A stretch of DNA of 26,883 bases from an uncultured Kiritimatiellota bacterium (GTDB taxonomy: Bacteria > Verrucomicrobiota > Kiritimatiellia > RFP12 > UBA1067): positions 1-26,883 of the forward strand of contig CAKTZA010000055.1 in assembly GCA_934635045.1 (NCBI GenBank). Direction: 5' to 3'. Positions 11,506 through 18,446 of the stretch are shown in pieces. Each line of letters starts with the position of its first letter. The first letter of the stretch is position 1. Made by a program: the position numbers and the translations under genes. The notes beneath the pieces were generated by a model. It did not search any database, was not told the origin of the DNA, and was given only the letters and a program-made list of their open reading frames with translations.

Positions 11506-13206
11506 ATGGTGGGCCGCCTCGCCGTAGCCCTTGCGCTGACGGGCTTCTCGTTGCGGGCCGATGACTTCTACCTGAAGCCCGAAGCGGTGGACTGGTCGAA
11601 TCCCGCGAGCTTCACGCTGGATGCCGCCGGAACGGTGGCCGCCACGACCGTGCCGAGGAGTGAAGATAGCGTGAAGATCACGTCCGCCTATCAGGGAACC
11701 TTCACGGCGGGCAGCGCCTCGTTCGCTGTCATCGCCACTGTCAAGGCGATCAGCTTCGAGACGGACAAGTCCGTCGAGCTGGTGCTGGACGTCCCCGAAG
11801 CGGAAACCGTGGCGGACTTCAACAGCTCGGTTTTCCGCGATCCCTTCGACAACTGGTCCTACCGCTTCTGCACGCTGACCAAGCGTGGCGCGGGGACGCT
11901 CAACCTCACTGGCGTCGGGCGTCTGCTGCGCGGCACGGCCTCGTGGGACTACTACTGCCGCCTGAAGGTCGAGGGCGGCACGCTCCGGCTTCAGCCGGAC
12001 ACGACGCTGGCGGGTTCGCAGACGTATGTCGGAACGCTGTCCGTGGCGGATGGCGCGCGCTTCGTCCCGAGCGGCGCGGCGGGGAAGTCGATTACGACGG
12101 CTGTGCGCGGCCTCTCGGGTGCGGGCCTGATCACGAACGAGTATGCGCAGACGGCCGGGCTCAACCTGATGGTCATCCGCAGCAATGACGCGGGCGACTT
12201 TTCGGGACAGTTCGCGGGCGACTTCGCGCTGACCCTGAGCGGGCCGCTCACGCTGTCGGGCACGTCGTCGGCCTGCACGGGGTCGAAGCCTTCCGTTTAT
12301 GCGTCCGGCACGCTGGACGCGACGATGGGCGTGACGGAAGTCGCGTCGCTGGGCGTGCGCGGCGGCGCGTCCTCCCTCGGCGTCAACGACATCAACATCG
12401 GGCAGAACGGCGGCGCGCTCCGCTACATCGGCACGGGCGAGACGACGGACAAGACGTTCACGTTCCAGGGCAACGCGGAGGCCGGCAAGTTCCCGGCGGT
12501 GTTTGACGCGGGCGCGGCGGGCGGCCTCGTGTTCGCCGCGCAGGAGGGCGCGACGACGGTCTGGACGGGATCGGGCGCCCACGGCCAGCGCCTCACGCTG
12601 ACGGGCTCGAACGCGGTGCCGTGCGCCGATCCGAACGCCGACCCGGACGGCGACGGCGCGACGAACCTGGAGGAGTATCGGCGCGGAACGGATCCGACGA
12701 GGAAAGACACGCCCTATTCGGCGGGCTTCGTCTGGACGACGCGGCGGCCGACGCCGATGACCGAGCGGAAGCCGTGGGCGGCGCCCCAGCCGATCAACGG
12801 CGTGTTCAATCCCGAACGCGACGAGAAGGGCGCGTCCGTCTGGTGGTGGCTGGCGGACGGCGGACGCGGCTGGCGCCCCGCCGACGAGGGCGACTTCAAC
12901 AGCCGGGACTGGTCGGCGGCGAAGGAGCGTCGCTACAACAAGGGCTTCGCGTTCTCCGCCGACGGCACCGTGGCCCTGAAGCCCGCGCAGGGCGTGCGGC
13001 TCGGAATCGCCTGGGAGAGTCCCGTCACGGGCATCGTCTCGGCGACGGTCACGCGGGCCGACGGACAGGTCTTTGCGCGGCAGAACCTCGCGGTCGAGAA
13101 GGGGACGCGCCTCGTGTTCCCCGACGATTTCGACGGCGCGCCGCGCGACGGGACGTATGTGATCGACGAGTTCCGGGTCGAACAGCAGACAAATTCTGAA
13201 CATTAG
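11506..13206 (+). CDS. Secreted beta-helix protein with a calcium-type motif
   Basis: 566 residues. The N-terminus MVGRLAVALALTGFSLRA is a short signal peptide; no in-frame start codon lies in the bases just upstream, and no strong ribosome-binding site is visible. Residues 20-370 contain autotransporter-passenger-like repeats such as L-T-K-R-G-A-G-T-L-N-L-T-G and K-V-E-G-G-T-L-R-L-Q-P. Near residue 374, DPNADPDGDGATNLEEY followed by G-T-D-P resembles thrombospondin type 3/dockerin-like calcium-binding segments. The C-terminal 160 residues form a separate module of unknown type containing a W-W-W-L patch. No outer-membrane barrel is seen. A cell-surface or extracellular binding role is inferred. 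The gene follows the GH36-like enzyme after a 72-nt gap. Confidence 0.75.
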   Translation: MVGRLAVALALTGFSLRADDFYLKPEAVDWSNPASFTLDAAGTVAATTVPRSEDSVKITSAYQGTFTAGSASFAVIATVKAISFETDKSVELVLDVPEAETVADFNSSVFRDPFDNWSYRFCTLTKRGAGTLNLTGVGRLLRGTASWDYYCRLKVEGGTLRLQPDTTLAGSQTYVGTLSVADGARFVPSGAAGKSITTAVRGLSGAGLITNEYAQTAGLNLMVIRSNDAGDFSGQFAGDFALTLSGPLTLSGTSSACTGSKPSVYASGTLDATMGVTEVASLGVRGGASSLGVNDINIGQNGGALRYIGTGETTDKTFTFQGNAEAGKFPAVFDAGAAGGLVFAAQEGATTVWTGSGAHGQRLTLTGSNAVPCADPNADPDGDGATNLEEYRRGTDPTRKDTPYSAGFVWTTRRPTPMTERKPWAAPQPINGVFNPERDEKGASVWWWLADGGRGWRPADEGDFNSRDWSAAKERRYNKGFAFSADGTVALKPAQGVRLGIAWESPVTGIVSATVTRADGQVFARQNLAVEKGTRLVFPDDFDGAPRDGTYVIDEFRVEQQTNSEH

Positions 13207-13211
13207 CGCGT

Positions 13212-13241
13212 TTGCGAAGACCCTTGCCAACATGGTATAAT
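13212..13241 (+). promoter_or_regulatory. Promoter TTGCGA-N18-TATAAT with extended -10
   Basis: TTGCGA at 13212-13217 is separated by 18 nt from TATAAT at 13236-13241, which is preceded by TGG, giving an extended -10. The next ATG is at 13250, only 8 nt after the -10 box, so the transcript would start at or just before the start codon. Confidence 0.7.
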
Positions 13242-13249
13242 TCAAATCC

Positions 13250-13351
13250 ATGAAAATGCTTGTGGCAAGTTTTCTTCTTCCGCTGGCGGCGCTTGGCGTG
13301 ACTGACCCTCCGTTGCCATTTGACGCCACAGCCCCAACGGGAATCGGGTGA
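13250..13351 (+). CDS. 33-residue signal-peptide-like leader ORF
   Basis: The ORF encodes MKMLVASFLLPLAALG followed by VTDPPLPFDATAPTGIG. The first half looks like a signal peptide or single membrane segment; no family is recognised. Its TGA at 13349-13351 overlaps the next ATG as TGATG, a typical translational-coupling arrangement. Placement directly under a strong promoter and immediately before a large gene that lacks its own good Shine-Dalgarno sequence suggests it brings ribosomes to that gene, or is a small secreted or membrane peptide in its own right. The start lies 8 nt from the -10 box, implying leaderless translation. It could also be non-functional leader sequence, but the overlap and codon content favour a real ORF. 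Confidence 0.55.
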   Translation: MKMLVASFLLPLAALGVTDPPLPFDATAPTGIG

Positions 13352-16300
13352 TGGTCGCGCCTGTCTTTCGAGAACCGACCTTCATCTGGGCTTGCGCGGC
13401 GCTCACGGGCGGATGCCTCACCGTGGCGGTTGCCGTGCGGGCAAGGCATTTTCTGCGCGAAGTGTCGGAGCAGTTCATCAGGCTGCCGCCGTCCGGCAAG
13501 GCTGTGTTGGCGGCGGCGGTTGTCGTCGCGACGGTCTTCGCGCAGAAGCCGACGAGCGTGTCCGCGAACCAACCCGAATCAGCACGAGTCGAGGCGAATC
13601 TGTCCGAGGTGTCTGCGACGCTAAACACGGAGAACGAGGAGGATCGGAGGCACGGAGAGGGTGAAGAAGGTGAGGCCACGAATCAACACGAATCTGCACG
13701 AATCGAAATCTGTGAAGCTCCGTGCCAATCCGTGGGCAAGGATTCGTCTGAGCTCCGTGCCTCCGTGTCTCCGTGTGAGAAAATTGTCTCGTCCAACGAC
13801 GTGGTGCGCAGCTACCGCCTCGAAACGGTGCGGACGAACGCGACCGATTCCTACACGCGACCGGTGAACGCGCGGCTTGTCGGCACGTGGCACCTCACCG
13901 ATGCCTACAGGGGAAGAGCATGGGTGTTGCTGGGGGAGGAAGGAAAAGGGAAGAGGGAAAAAGGAAGAAGTGCGGACGGTCAACTTCTTCCCTCTTCCCT
14001 CTTCCTTTTTCCTTTGGGCCCCCATGTCGTGACGTCACTCTGGGCGCACACGTGGGGCAAGGTGCGTCCGCAGCTGCGGAACGCCTCGAACGAGATCTTT
14101 GTCATTGGCGCGCCGATGTTCGCGCGGCACGACCAATCCTACCTCTGGACGGCGGCGACCGCAAACGGCTCGGTGCTGCTGACGTGGGAGAACTTCTTCT
14201 TGGGCAATCCGTATGAGAGAAGTTTAACCACGGATTCATGCGGATTAGCACAGGTTGGGGAAGGGAAGCCTACGGCGTTAAACACGGAGGGCATTGAGGA
14301 ACGGAGGCACAGAGGTGGTCTTGATGGGGCTGTGGCAACTGTCGCATCCGCGACACCCACCAACACTCCGTGTCTCCCGTCCTCCAACACCTCCACGTTC
14401 AGCGAAAGCAAGCCCCTCGTGGTTCATCCCCCAATCAACGCACAGCTTGAACTCTTCCCGAATGGCGACTTCATCGCCCGCTCGAACGACGTCGAGCGCG
14501 TCTACCGCCGCGTCAACCCCGACGACTGGGACGACGACGGCATCCCGAACGAGGATGACACCGAGCCGCTCGCCCCGGCGGACACGCCCCAGTTCGGCCC
14601 GCACCAGACGCTGCCGGAGGACGCGAACACGGACAACTACTACTGGGTCGATCTCGTCGTGCGCCGCGCCAACGCCCTGGTGACGTTCGCGGGCGACGGC
14701 GCGTCGAACCTCGCCGATCCCACGTTCATCGCCGAGGCGGACGCGACGAACCGCGTCGTCCTCCTGCTCGGCAAGCCCTACACCGCCAAGTGCCGCCTGC
14801 CGCTCGTCTGTGTGGGCGCGTCCCATCCCGACGTCGCGGTCGGCGAGGACGGCGACGGACGGCTGACGGTCTGCCGTCCCGTCCGTTGCGAGATTGTGGA
14901 CGATTCGCCCATTGCCGCATTCCGTGCCTCAGACGTCACGTCCTACGCTGCGTCAGGTGGACGGCGACTGCGCTTCACGCCTGCGCCCGACGGCTTCGAC
15001 GTGACGTGGAACGGGAACTACTGCTGCCTTGAGCCGCCGCCCCCGCCGTTCACCGTGCCCTTGTTCAACTGCGACGGTAACTGCGGCTGTGGCGGCTGTG
15101 CAGTCGGGACGTACACGTGCCGCTTCGAGGGCTTCGAGCTGTCCTTCCCGAACTGGCCCTGCGGCTGTTCGCACGAGTCGCCGCCCGACGAGCCGCACGA
15201 CCCGCGAGAGGGCGAGGAGGAGGACGAGCCGCAGGGGCCGCACGTCTCGGCGAGATTCTCGGAATCCGCGATCATCTTCGAGGACGCCTACGAGAACGCG
15301 CCGGGCGAGACGGTCGCGCGGCGCTCGACGGAGACCGAGGCCGCGTTCAGCGTTTACGGCGGAACGAAGGGCGGCACGTTCTCCCTTGAGCTGCGCGACG
15401 GCGGACGGCTCGAACGCATGGGCGGCTCGTTCCTGCCGCGCGAGGGGAAGCTCGAGCCGGGCGAGTCGTTCAGGATCAGGGTGAAGTATCAGGCGCGGTC
15501 GGCGAGCGGAAGCGAGGGCGACATCAAGGCCATCGCGACCTTCACCGAAGAGGAGAGCGAGGAGAAGATCACGTCCGAGGCGACGCTGACGGCGGTCAAG
15601 GTTGAGCTTCGACCCATTGTTGACCTTTCTAACGGGGACAAAGGCGATTGGCGTCATAAATATGGCGTCCATGAATTGGTTGCTTGTCAGACGGAGCCCG
15701 AAGACATCGACGTGTTGTGGAATGTGAAAGGTTGCGGCAAGATGCAGAAGGACAAAACATACCGCTGTCCGCTTGACGCCGAGTCGAATCCGTTGGAAGT
15801 CGTTTGCGCCGGCGTCACCTATACGCCGTCGATTCAGGTCGTGGAACCGTCTGGCGTCCGAGCGCGCAACCCCGGCGTGGTGACATACGGGCTTCCCTTG
15901 CTCAGTGCGGGAGGAATTGGGCTTCAACTGGATATGCAGATTCTTCCTCTGGATGTTTCGTTTCAGGAGATTGTGGTTGAGGAAGTTCCCTCGACGATGG
16001 GTGTTCAGACTGGCTATTTCACGCATCCGTACTTTGACGGAGACCGCTGTCATTCCCGGAAGAATGGTGCGGGCATCTGGTTTGGCATTCGGGATGACAA
16101 CATCATTGATGCGCGCGACACGGCGGCCTATACGCAAGCGTACCCGCGCATGACACCGGACGGACAACTGTCCGAATCCCTGACTGTGGGATGGGGCGAA
16201 GGGGAAAACGTCTGGAGCATTCCCCTTGGCTGGAACGCCCCCGAAACGCCAGTTGGCGCGGAACCGTGGAAGTGTTTTGCGGCGGACGAGACGCAGGTGT

Positions 16301-16404
16301 TCACGATTGACGCCTTCGGCACGGCGGGTGTGCGCAAGCTGCGGCATGAGGCCGTCCGCGAAGTGTTGGGATCCGTTTATCTTGATGGAGTGAAACTATG
16401 GTAA
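13351..16404 (+). CDS. 1017-residue membrane-anchored mosaic protein with repeat insertions
   Basis: ATG 13351 overlaps the leader-ORF stop; a GTG at 13348 is a less likely start. Two hydrophobic segments lie near residues 11-30 and 49-65. Between residues 73 and about 352, repeat-derived low-complexity stretches interrupt a recognisable protein, whose real segments include IVSSNDVVRSYRLETV and WENFFLGN. A thrombospondin-3-like D-D-W-D-D-D-G-I-P-N-E-D-D is at 391-403. A Cys-rich stretch (about 570-610) precedes an acidic Pro/Glu linker and beta-sandwich-like domains. The last 260 residues include a K-Y-G-V-H-E-L-V-x-C motif and end SVYLDGVKLW. DNA from about 15600 on is visibly richer in A/T, like the next gene. 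No enzyme motif is seen; a surface protein is inferred. The repeats are listed separately. Confidence 0.72.
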   Translation: MVAPVFREPTFIWACAALTGGCLTVAVAVRARHFLREVSEQFIRLPPSGKAVLAAAVVVATVFAQKPTSVSANQPESARVEANLSEVSATLNTENEEDRRHGEGEEGEATNQHESARIEICEAPCQSVGKDSSELRASVSPCEKIVSSNDVVRSYRLETVRTNATDSYTRPVNARLVGTWHLTDAYRGRAWVLLGEEGKGKREKGRSADGQLLPSSLFLFPLGPHVVTSLWAHTWGKVRPQLRNASNEIFVIGAPMFARHDQSYLWTAATANGSVLLTWENFFLGNPYERSLTTDSCGLAQVGEGKPTALNTEGIEERRHRGGLDGAVATVASATPTNTPCLPSSNTSTFSESKPLVVHPPINAQLELFPNGDFIARSNDVERVYRRVNPDDWDDDGIPNEDDTEPLAPADTPQFGPHQTLPEDANTDNYYWVDLVVRRANALVTFAGDGASNLADPTFIAEADATNRVVLLLGKPYTAKCRLPLVCVGASHPDVAVGEDGDGRLTVCRPVRCEIVDDSPIAAFRASDVTSYAASGGRRLRFTPAPDGFDVTWNGNYCCLEPPPPPFTVPLFNCDGNCGCGGCAVGTYTCRFEGFELSFPNWPCGCSHESPPDEPHDPREGEEEDEPQGPHVSARFSESAIIFEDAYENAPGETVARRSTETEAAFSVYGGTKGGTFSLELRDGGRLERMGGSFLPREGKLEPGESFRIRVKYQARSASGSEGDIKAIATFTEEESEEKITSEATLTAVKVELRPIVDLSNGDKGDWRHKYGVHELVACQTEPEDIDVLWNVKGCGKMQKDKTYRCPLDAESNPLEVVCAGVTYTPSIQVVEPSGVRARNPGVVTYGLPLLSAGGIGLQLDMQILPLDVSFQEIVVEEVPSTMGVQTGYFTHPYFDGDRCHSRKNGAGIWFGIRDDNIIDARDTAAYTQAYPRMTPDGQLSESLTVGWGEGENVWSIPLGWNAPETPVGAEPWKCFAADETQVFTIDAFGTAGVRKLRHEAVREVLGSVYLDGVKLW
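13566..13780 (+). repeat. In-frame repeat cluster 1 (CACGAATC and CACGGAG units, with inverted copies)
   Basis: The cluster contains CGAATCAGCACGAGTC-type and CGAATCAACACGAATC-type units (near 13575 and 13682), translated as N-Q-P-E-S-A-R-V-E and N-Q-H-E-S-A-R-I-E in the same frame. It also holds TAAACACGGAG (13622-13632) with CGGAGGCACGGAG at 13645-13657. The exact reverse complement CTCCGTGCCTCCG is at 13753-13765, within a run of CTCCGTG units. The RNA can fold into a long hairpin. No stop codon interrupts the frame. Confidence 0.85.
13941..14015 (+). repeat. Purine/pyrimidine hairpin insert inside the coding region
   Basis: A 30-base purine arm at 13941-13970 (AGGAAAAGGGAAGAGGGAAA and onward) is followed by a 13-nt loop and a pyrimidine arm at 13984-14015. 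The purine arm matches the reverse complement of the pyrimidine arm at 27 of 30 positions by my alignment. The insert is translated as low-complexity K/R/E/G followed by L-P-S-S-L-F-L-F-P-L. Confidence 0.85.
14222..14397 (+). repeat. In-frame repeat cluster 2 (CACGGATT and CACGGAG units, with an inverted copy)
   Basis: TTAACCACGGATTCATGCGG begins near 14224. TTAAACACGGAGG is at 14278-14290 and ACGGAGGCACAGAGG at 14301-14315, while ACTCCGTGTCTCCCGTCC (14365 onward) is the inverted type. The segment A-L-N-T-E-G-I-E-E-R-R-H (310-321) is in the same frame as L-N-T-E-N-E-E-D-R-R-H of cluster 1, so the same repeat was inserted twice in the same phase. Confidence 0.85.
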
Positions 16405-17093
16405 GACATGTCTTCCTTGGCATTCTGCTGGCAATGGCTGCTGTGGGCTGCGATCGACGGAAAGACCCTTTCCTTCGTGAAGTCGAGAAAGAGGCAGACT
16501 GTGCCATCCGAAGATTGGGTGAGCCGAATCGACGCGATCCGCTGCTTCGGGTGGGCGAGCTGATCAAATCGAAAACGAATCGAGCCGTTCGCGCGGCTTG
16601 TTATCGGATTCTGGATGACAAATTGTGTGACATCAAACTCCAGGGCGATGACTACGCACGGCAATGCCGTGTGTTCTTGACCGTCTGGAGTTGGCTGCTG
16701 CCCTATCGGTGGAGCGAGACCGGACGATGGACGATTGAGGACGAGTGCAAAGCCAAAGTTCGACAGTTGAAGTGGATGAGGCGGGAACTCGACCGATGGA
16801 AAGCAATGTCTTCAAATGGCGAAGCTGCCCGACTGAAAAAAAAGGATCCTGTGAAATTCGAGTCATGGCGTCGGGGCTACCGATACTGTCTGGGGCGATA
16901 CGAATCGCTCGTGTTTTCCTTTGAGAAGCAATTCGACGGCCTCTGTGAATTCCGCCATGCCACCGATGAGGAGCGCTCAAGAGCGAAGGCGCTTGTGGAA
17001 ACGTTCTTGGGACGCCCAATGCGAACAAAGGAAGAAATGAAGCGAGACTGGCAAGAGCGAAAGGTGTCAGACGAGATGCGGGCCATTCAGTGA
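16398..17093 (+). CDS. Putative lipoprotein of unknown function
   Basis: 231 residues. The N-terminus MVRHVFLGILLAMAAVGCDR has a basic start, a hydrophobic core and a lipobox-like A-V-G-C with C18 as the likely lipidated Cys; the -3 residue is Ala rather than the preferred Leu, so the call is moderate. The remainder is charged, mostly helical in appearance, rich in Arg, Lys and Trp, and contains W-R-R-G-Y-R-Y-C-L-G-R-Y. No known domain is recognised. The ATG overlaps the last codons of the 1017-residue gene by 7 nt and has GGAG at 16387-16390, so the two are translationally coupled and probably function together. Its base composition is like the last part of that gene and unlike most of the window. 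Confidence 0.65.
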   Translation: MVRHVFLGILLAMAAVGCDRRKDPFLREVEKEADCAIRRLGEPNRRDPLLRVGELIKSKTNRAVRAACYRILDDKLCDIKLQGDDYARQCRVFLTVWSWLLPYRWSETGRWTIEDECKAKVRQLKWMRRELDRWKAMSSNGEAARLKKKDPVKFESWRRGYRYCLGRYESLVFSFEKQFDGLCEFRHATDEERSRAKALVETFLGRPMRTKEEMKRDWQERKVSDEMRAIQ

Positions 17094-17142
17094 TCGGGTC
17101 AAGGAGCTGCCGGATAACCACGCAACTGTTCGCGCCCGATTA

Positions 17143-17151
17143 TGGTATAAT
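17143..17151 (+). promoter_or_regulatory. Extended -10 promoter (TGG-TATAAT)
   Basis: TATAAT at 17146-17151 is preceded by TGG; the 10-base string ATGGTATAAT is identical to that at 13232-13241. No clear -35 box is visible. Transcription would begin near 17158, giving a short 5' leader containing AAAGGAG at 17181-17187 before the ATG at 17196. Confidence 0.7.
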
Positions 17152-17195
17152 GACGGACATTCTTCAAAAGCCTATCAAGCAAAGGAGAGCGAAAC

Positions 17196-18446
17196 ATGAC
17201 ACACGCATCAAGAAGGGACTTTTTCAAAGGCGCGGCGGCGTTGGCCGCCGTCGGCGGACTGGGCGCGCGCGAGGCGCTGGCGCATGCCGCGAAGCCGAAA
17301 CCCAACAACAACCCGATCTGGCTCATGACGAGCGCATTCGCCAAGGACCCCGACTTCGAGTCGGTCGTGAAACGCGCGAAGGCCGTCGGCGCGCAGGGGC
17401 TGGAGCTCTGCGTCTTCCGCCGCGACACGGATCGCCAGGACCACATCGCGACGCACCTCGACTACGACCACTTCACGCCGGAACGCGCGCAGCAGGTCAT
17501 CGACCTCTGCAACCGCGAGAACATCCGCATCTCCGTCGGCGCCTATGACAACCTCATCGGCGGCAGGCCGGAGCTTCAGGTCGTCAACCAGAACCACATC
17601 CTGAAGCTCATCCGCATTGCGGCGATGCTCGGCGGCGACGCGAACGACGTCGTCTGCGGCACGTTCGTCGGCTATGATCACGTCCTCGGCCGTCAGGACG
17701 GCGGCTTCGAGAAGAACCTGGAGAAGTTCAAGAGGGTCTTCCAGCCGATCCTCAACTACGCGAAATCGCTCGGCGTGACGGTCTGCGTCGAGAACTGCCC
17801 GATGGAGGGCTGGCAGCCCGTGACGGCGCCGGACGCCTACAACAACCTGCCCGGCTGCCTCGCGGCGCGCAAGCTCATGTACGCGATCCTCGACGACGAC
17901 AGCGCGCTGCAGGAGACGTACGACCCCTCGCACGACGTCTGGCAGCACATCGACCCGACGGACGTCATCAACGCGATGGACTTCCGCAAGCTGCGCCGCG
18001 TCCACATCAAGGGCACGCGCAACTTCGCGAACGACGCGGAGGCCGTGCACTGGGGCCGCCTGTATCCGCAGCAGTCCGTGGACGCCGCGCTCGCGAAGAA
18101 GGCGGGTGTGCCGCTCCCCGGCGGCGAGTGGGACCGCCTCAGCTACGAGCCGCGCCTCCCCGGCTTCGGCGGCAGCGACTCGTGCGACTGGACGAAGTTC
18201 CTGGAGAACCTGATGGCGAAGGGGTATGCGCACCCGTTCGTGATCGAGAACGAGGGCGTCAACTCCTCGCACACGGGCAACATGGGCGCGACGCTCCAGG
18301 GCTTCCGCGCGACGGTGCTCAACACGGCGCCGGTCGTGTGGCCGCTCGGGCCGGACGGCTATGCGTTCGACACGCGGGCGCTGAAGCCGATGACGAACCC
18401 CGGCCTCGACCCGAAGCCCGTCACGATGCGCGACCTCGCGTCATGA
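17196..18446 (+). CDS. Tat-exported xylose-isomerase-like TIM-barrel protein
   Basis: 416 residues. AAAGGAG lies 8 nt upstream of the start. The N-terminus S-R-R-D-F-F-K-G followed by AAALAAVGGLGA is a twin-arginine signal, so the protein should be exported folded. The rest fits the sugar-phosphate isomerase/epimerase (AP endonuclease 2-like) barrel. Likely metal ligands are E199 in VTVCVEN, D243 and H246 in Y-D-P-S-H-D-V-W, H270 in R-V-H-I-K-G and E351/E353 in FVIENEG. Family members isomerise, epimerise or dehydrate sugars; the substrate cannot be assigned. It heads a compact group in which its stop overlaps the rimO start (ATGA), although the shared transcript does not prove a shared pathway. 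Confidence 0.82.
   Translation: MTHASRRDFFKGAAALAAVGGLGAREALAHAAKPKPNNNPIWLMTSAFAKDPDFESVVKRAKAVGAQGLELCVFRRDTDRQDHIATHLDYDHFTPERAQQVIDLCNRENIRISVGAYDNLIGGRPELQVVNQNHILKLIRIAAMLGGDANDVVCGTFVGYDHVLGRQDGGFEKNLEKFKRVFQPILNYAKSLGVTVCVENCPMEGWQPVTAPDAYNNLPGCLAARKLMYAILDDDSALQETYDPSHDVWQHIDPTDVINAMDFRKLRRVHIKGTRNFANDAEAVHWGRLYPQQSVDAALAKKAGVPLPGGEWDRLSYEPRLPGFGGSDSCDWTKFLENLMAKGYAHPFVIENEGVNSSHTGNMGATLQGFRATVLNTAPVVWPLGPDGYAFDTRALKPMTNPGLDPKPVTMRDLAS

Noticed and set aside
7699..13572. Long minus-strand open frames at 7699-9921 and 11428-13572
   Set aside because: They are low-complexity Arg/Val/Asp-rich shadows of the AAA-ATPase-like, GH36-like and beta-helix genes, without ribosome-binding sites or motifs.
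13566..14397. The 1017-residue ORF as two or more separate genes or pseudogenes divided by repeats
   Set aside because: The frame is open throughout, plausible protein segments on both sides of each cluster are in the same frame, and no internal start with a ribosome-binding site stands out.
18128..18442. A 105-codon upstream extension of rimO
   Set aside because: It overlaps the end of the xylose-isomerase-like gene in another frame and is not RimO-like. ATG 18443 gives the canonical N-terminus and an ATGA overlap.
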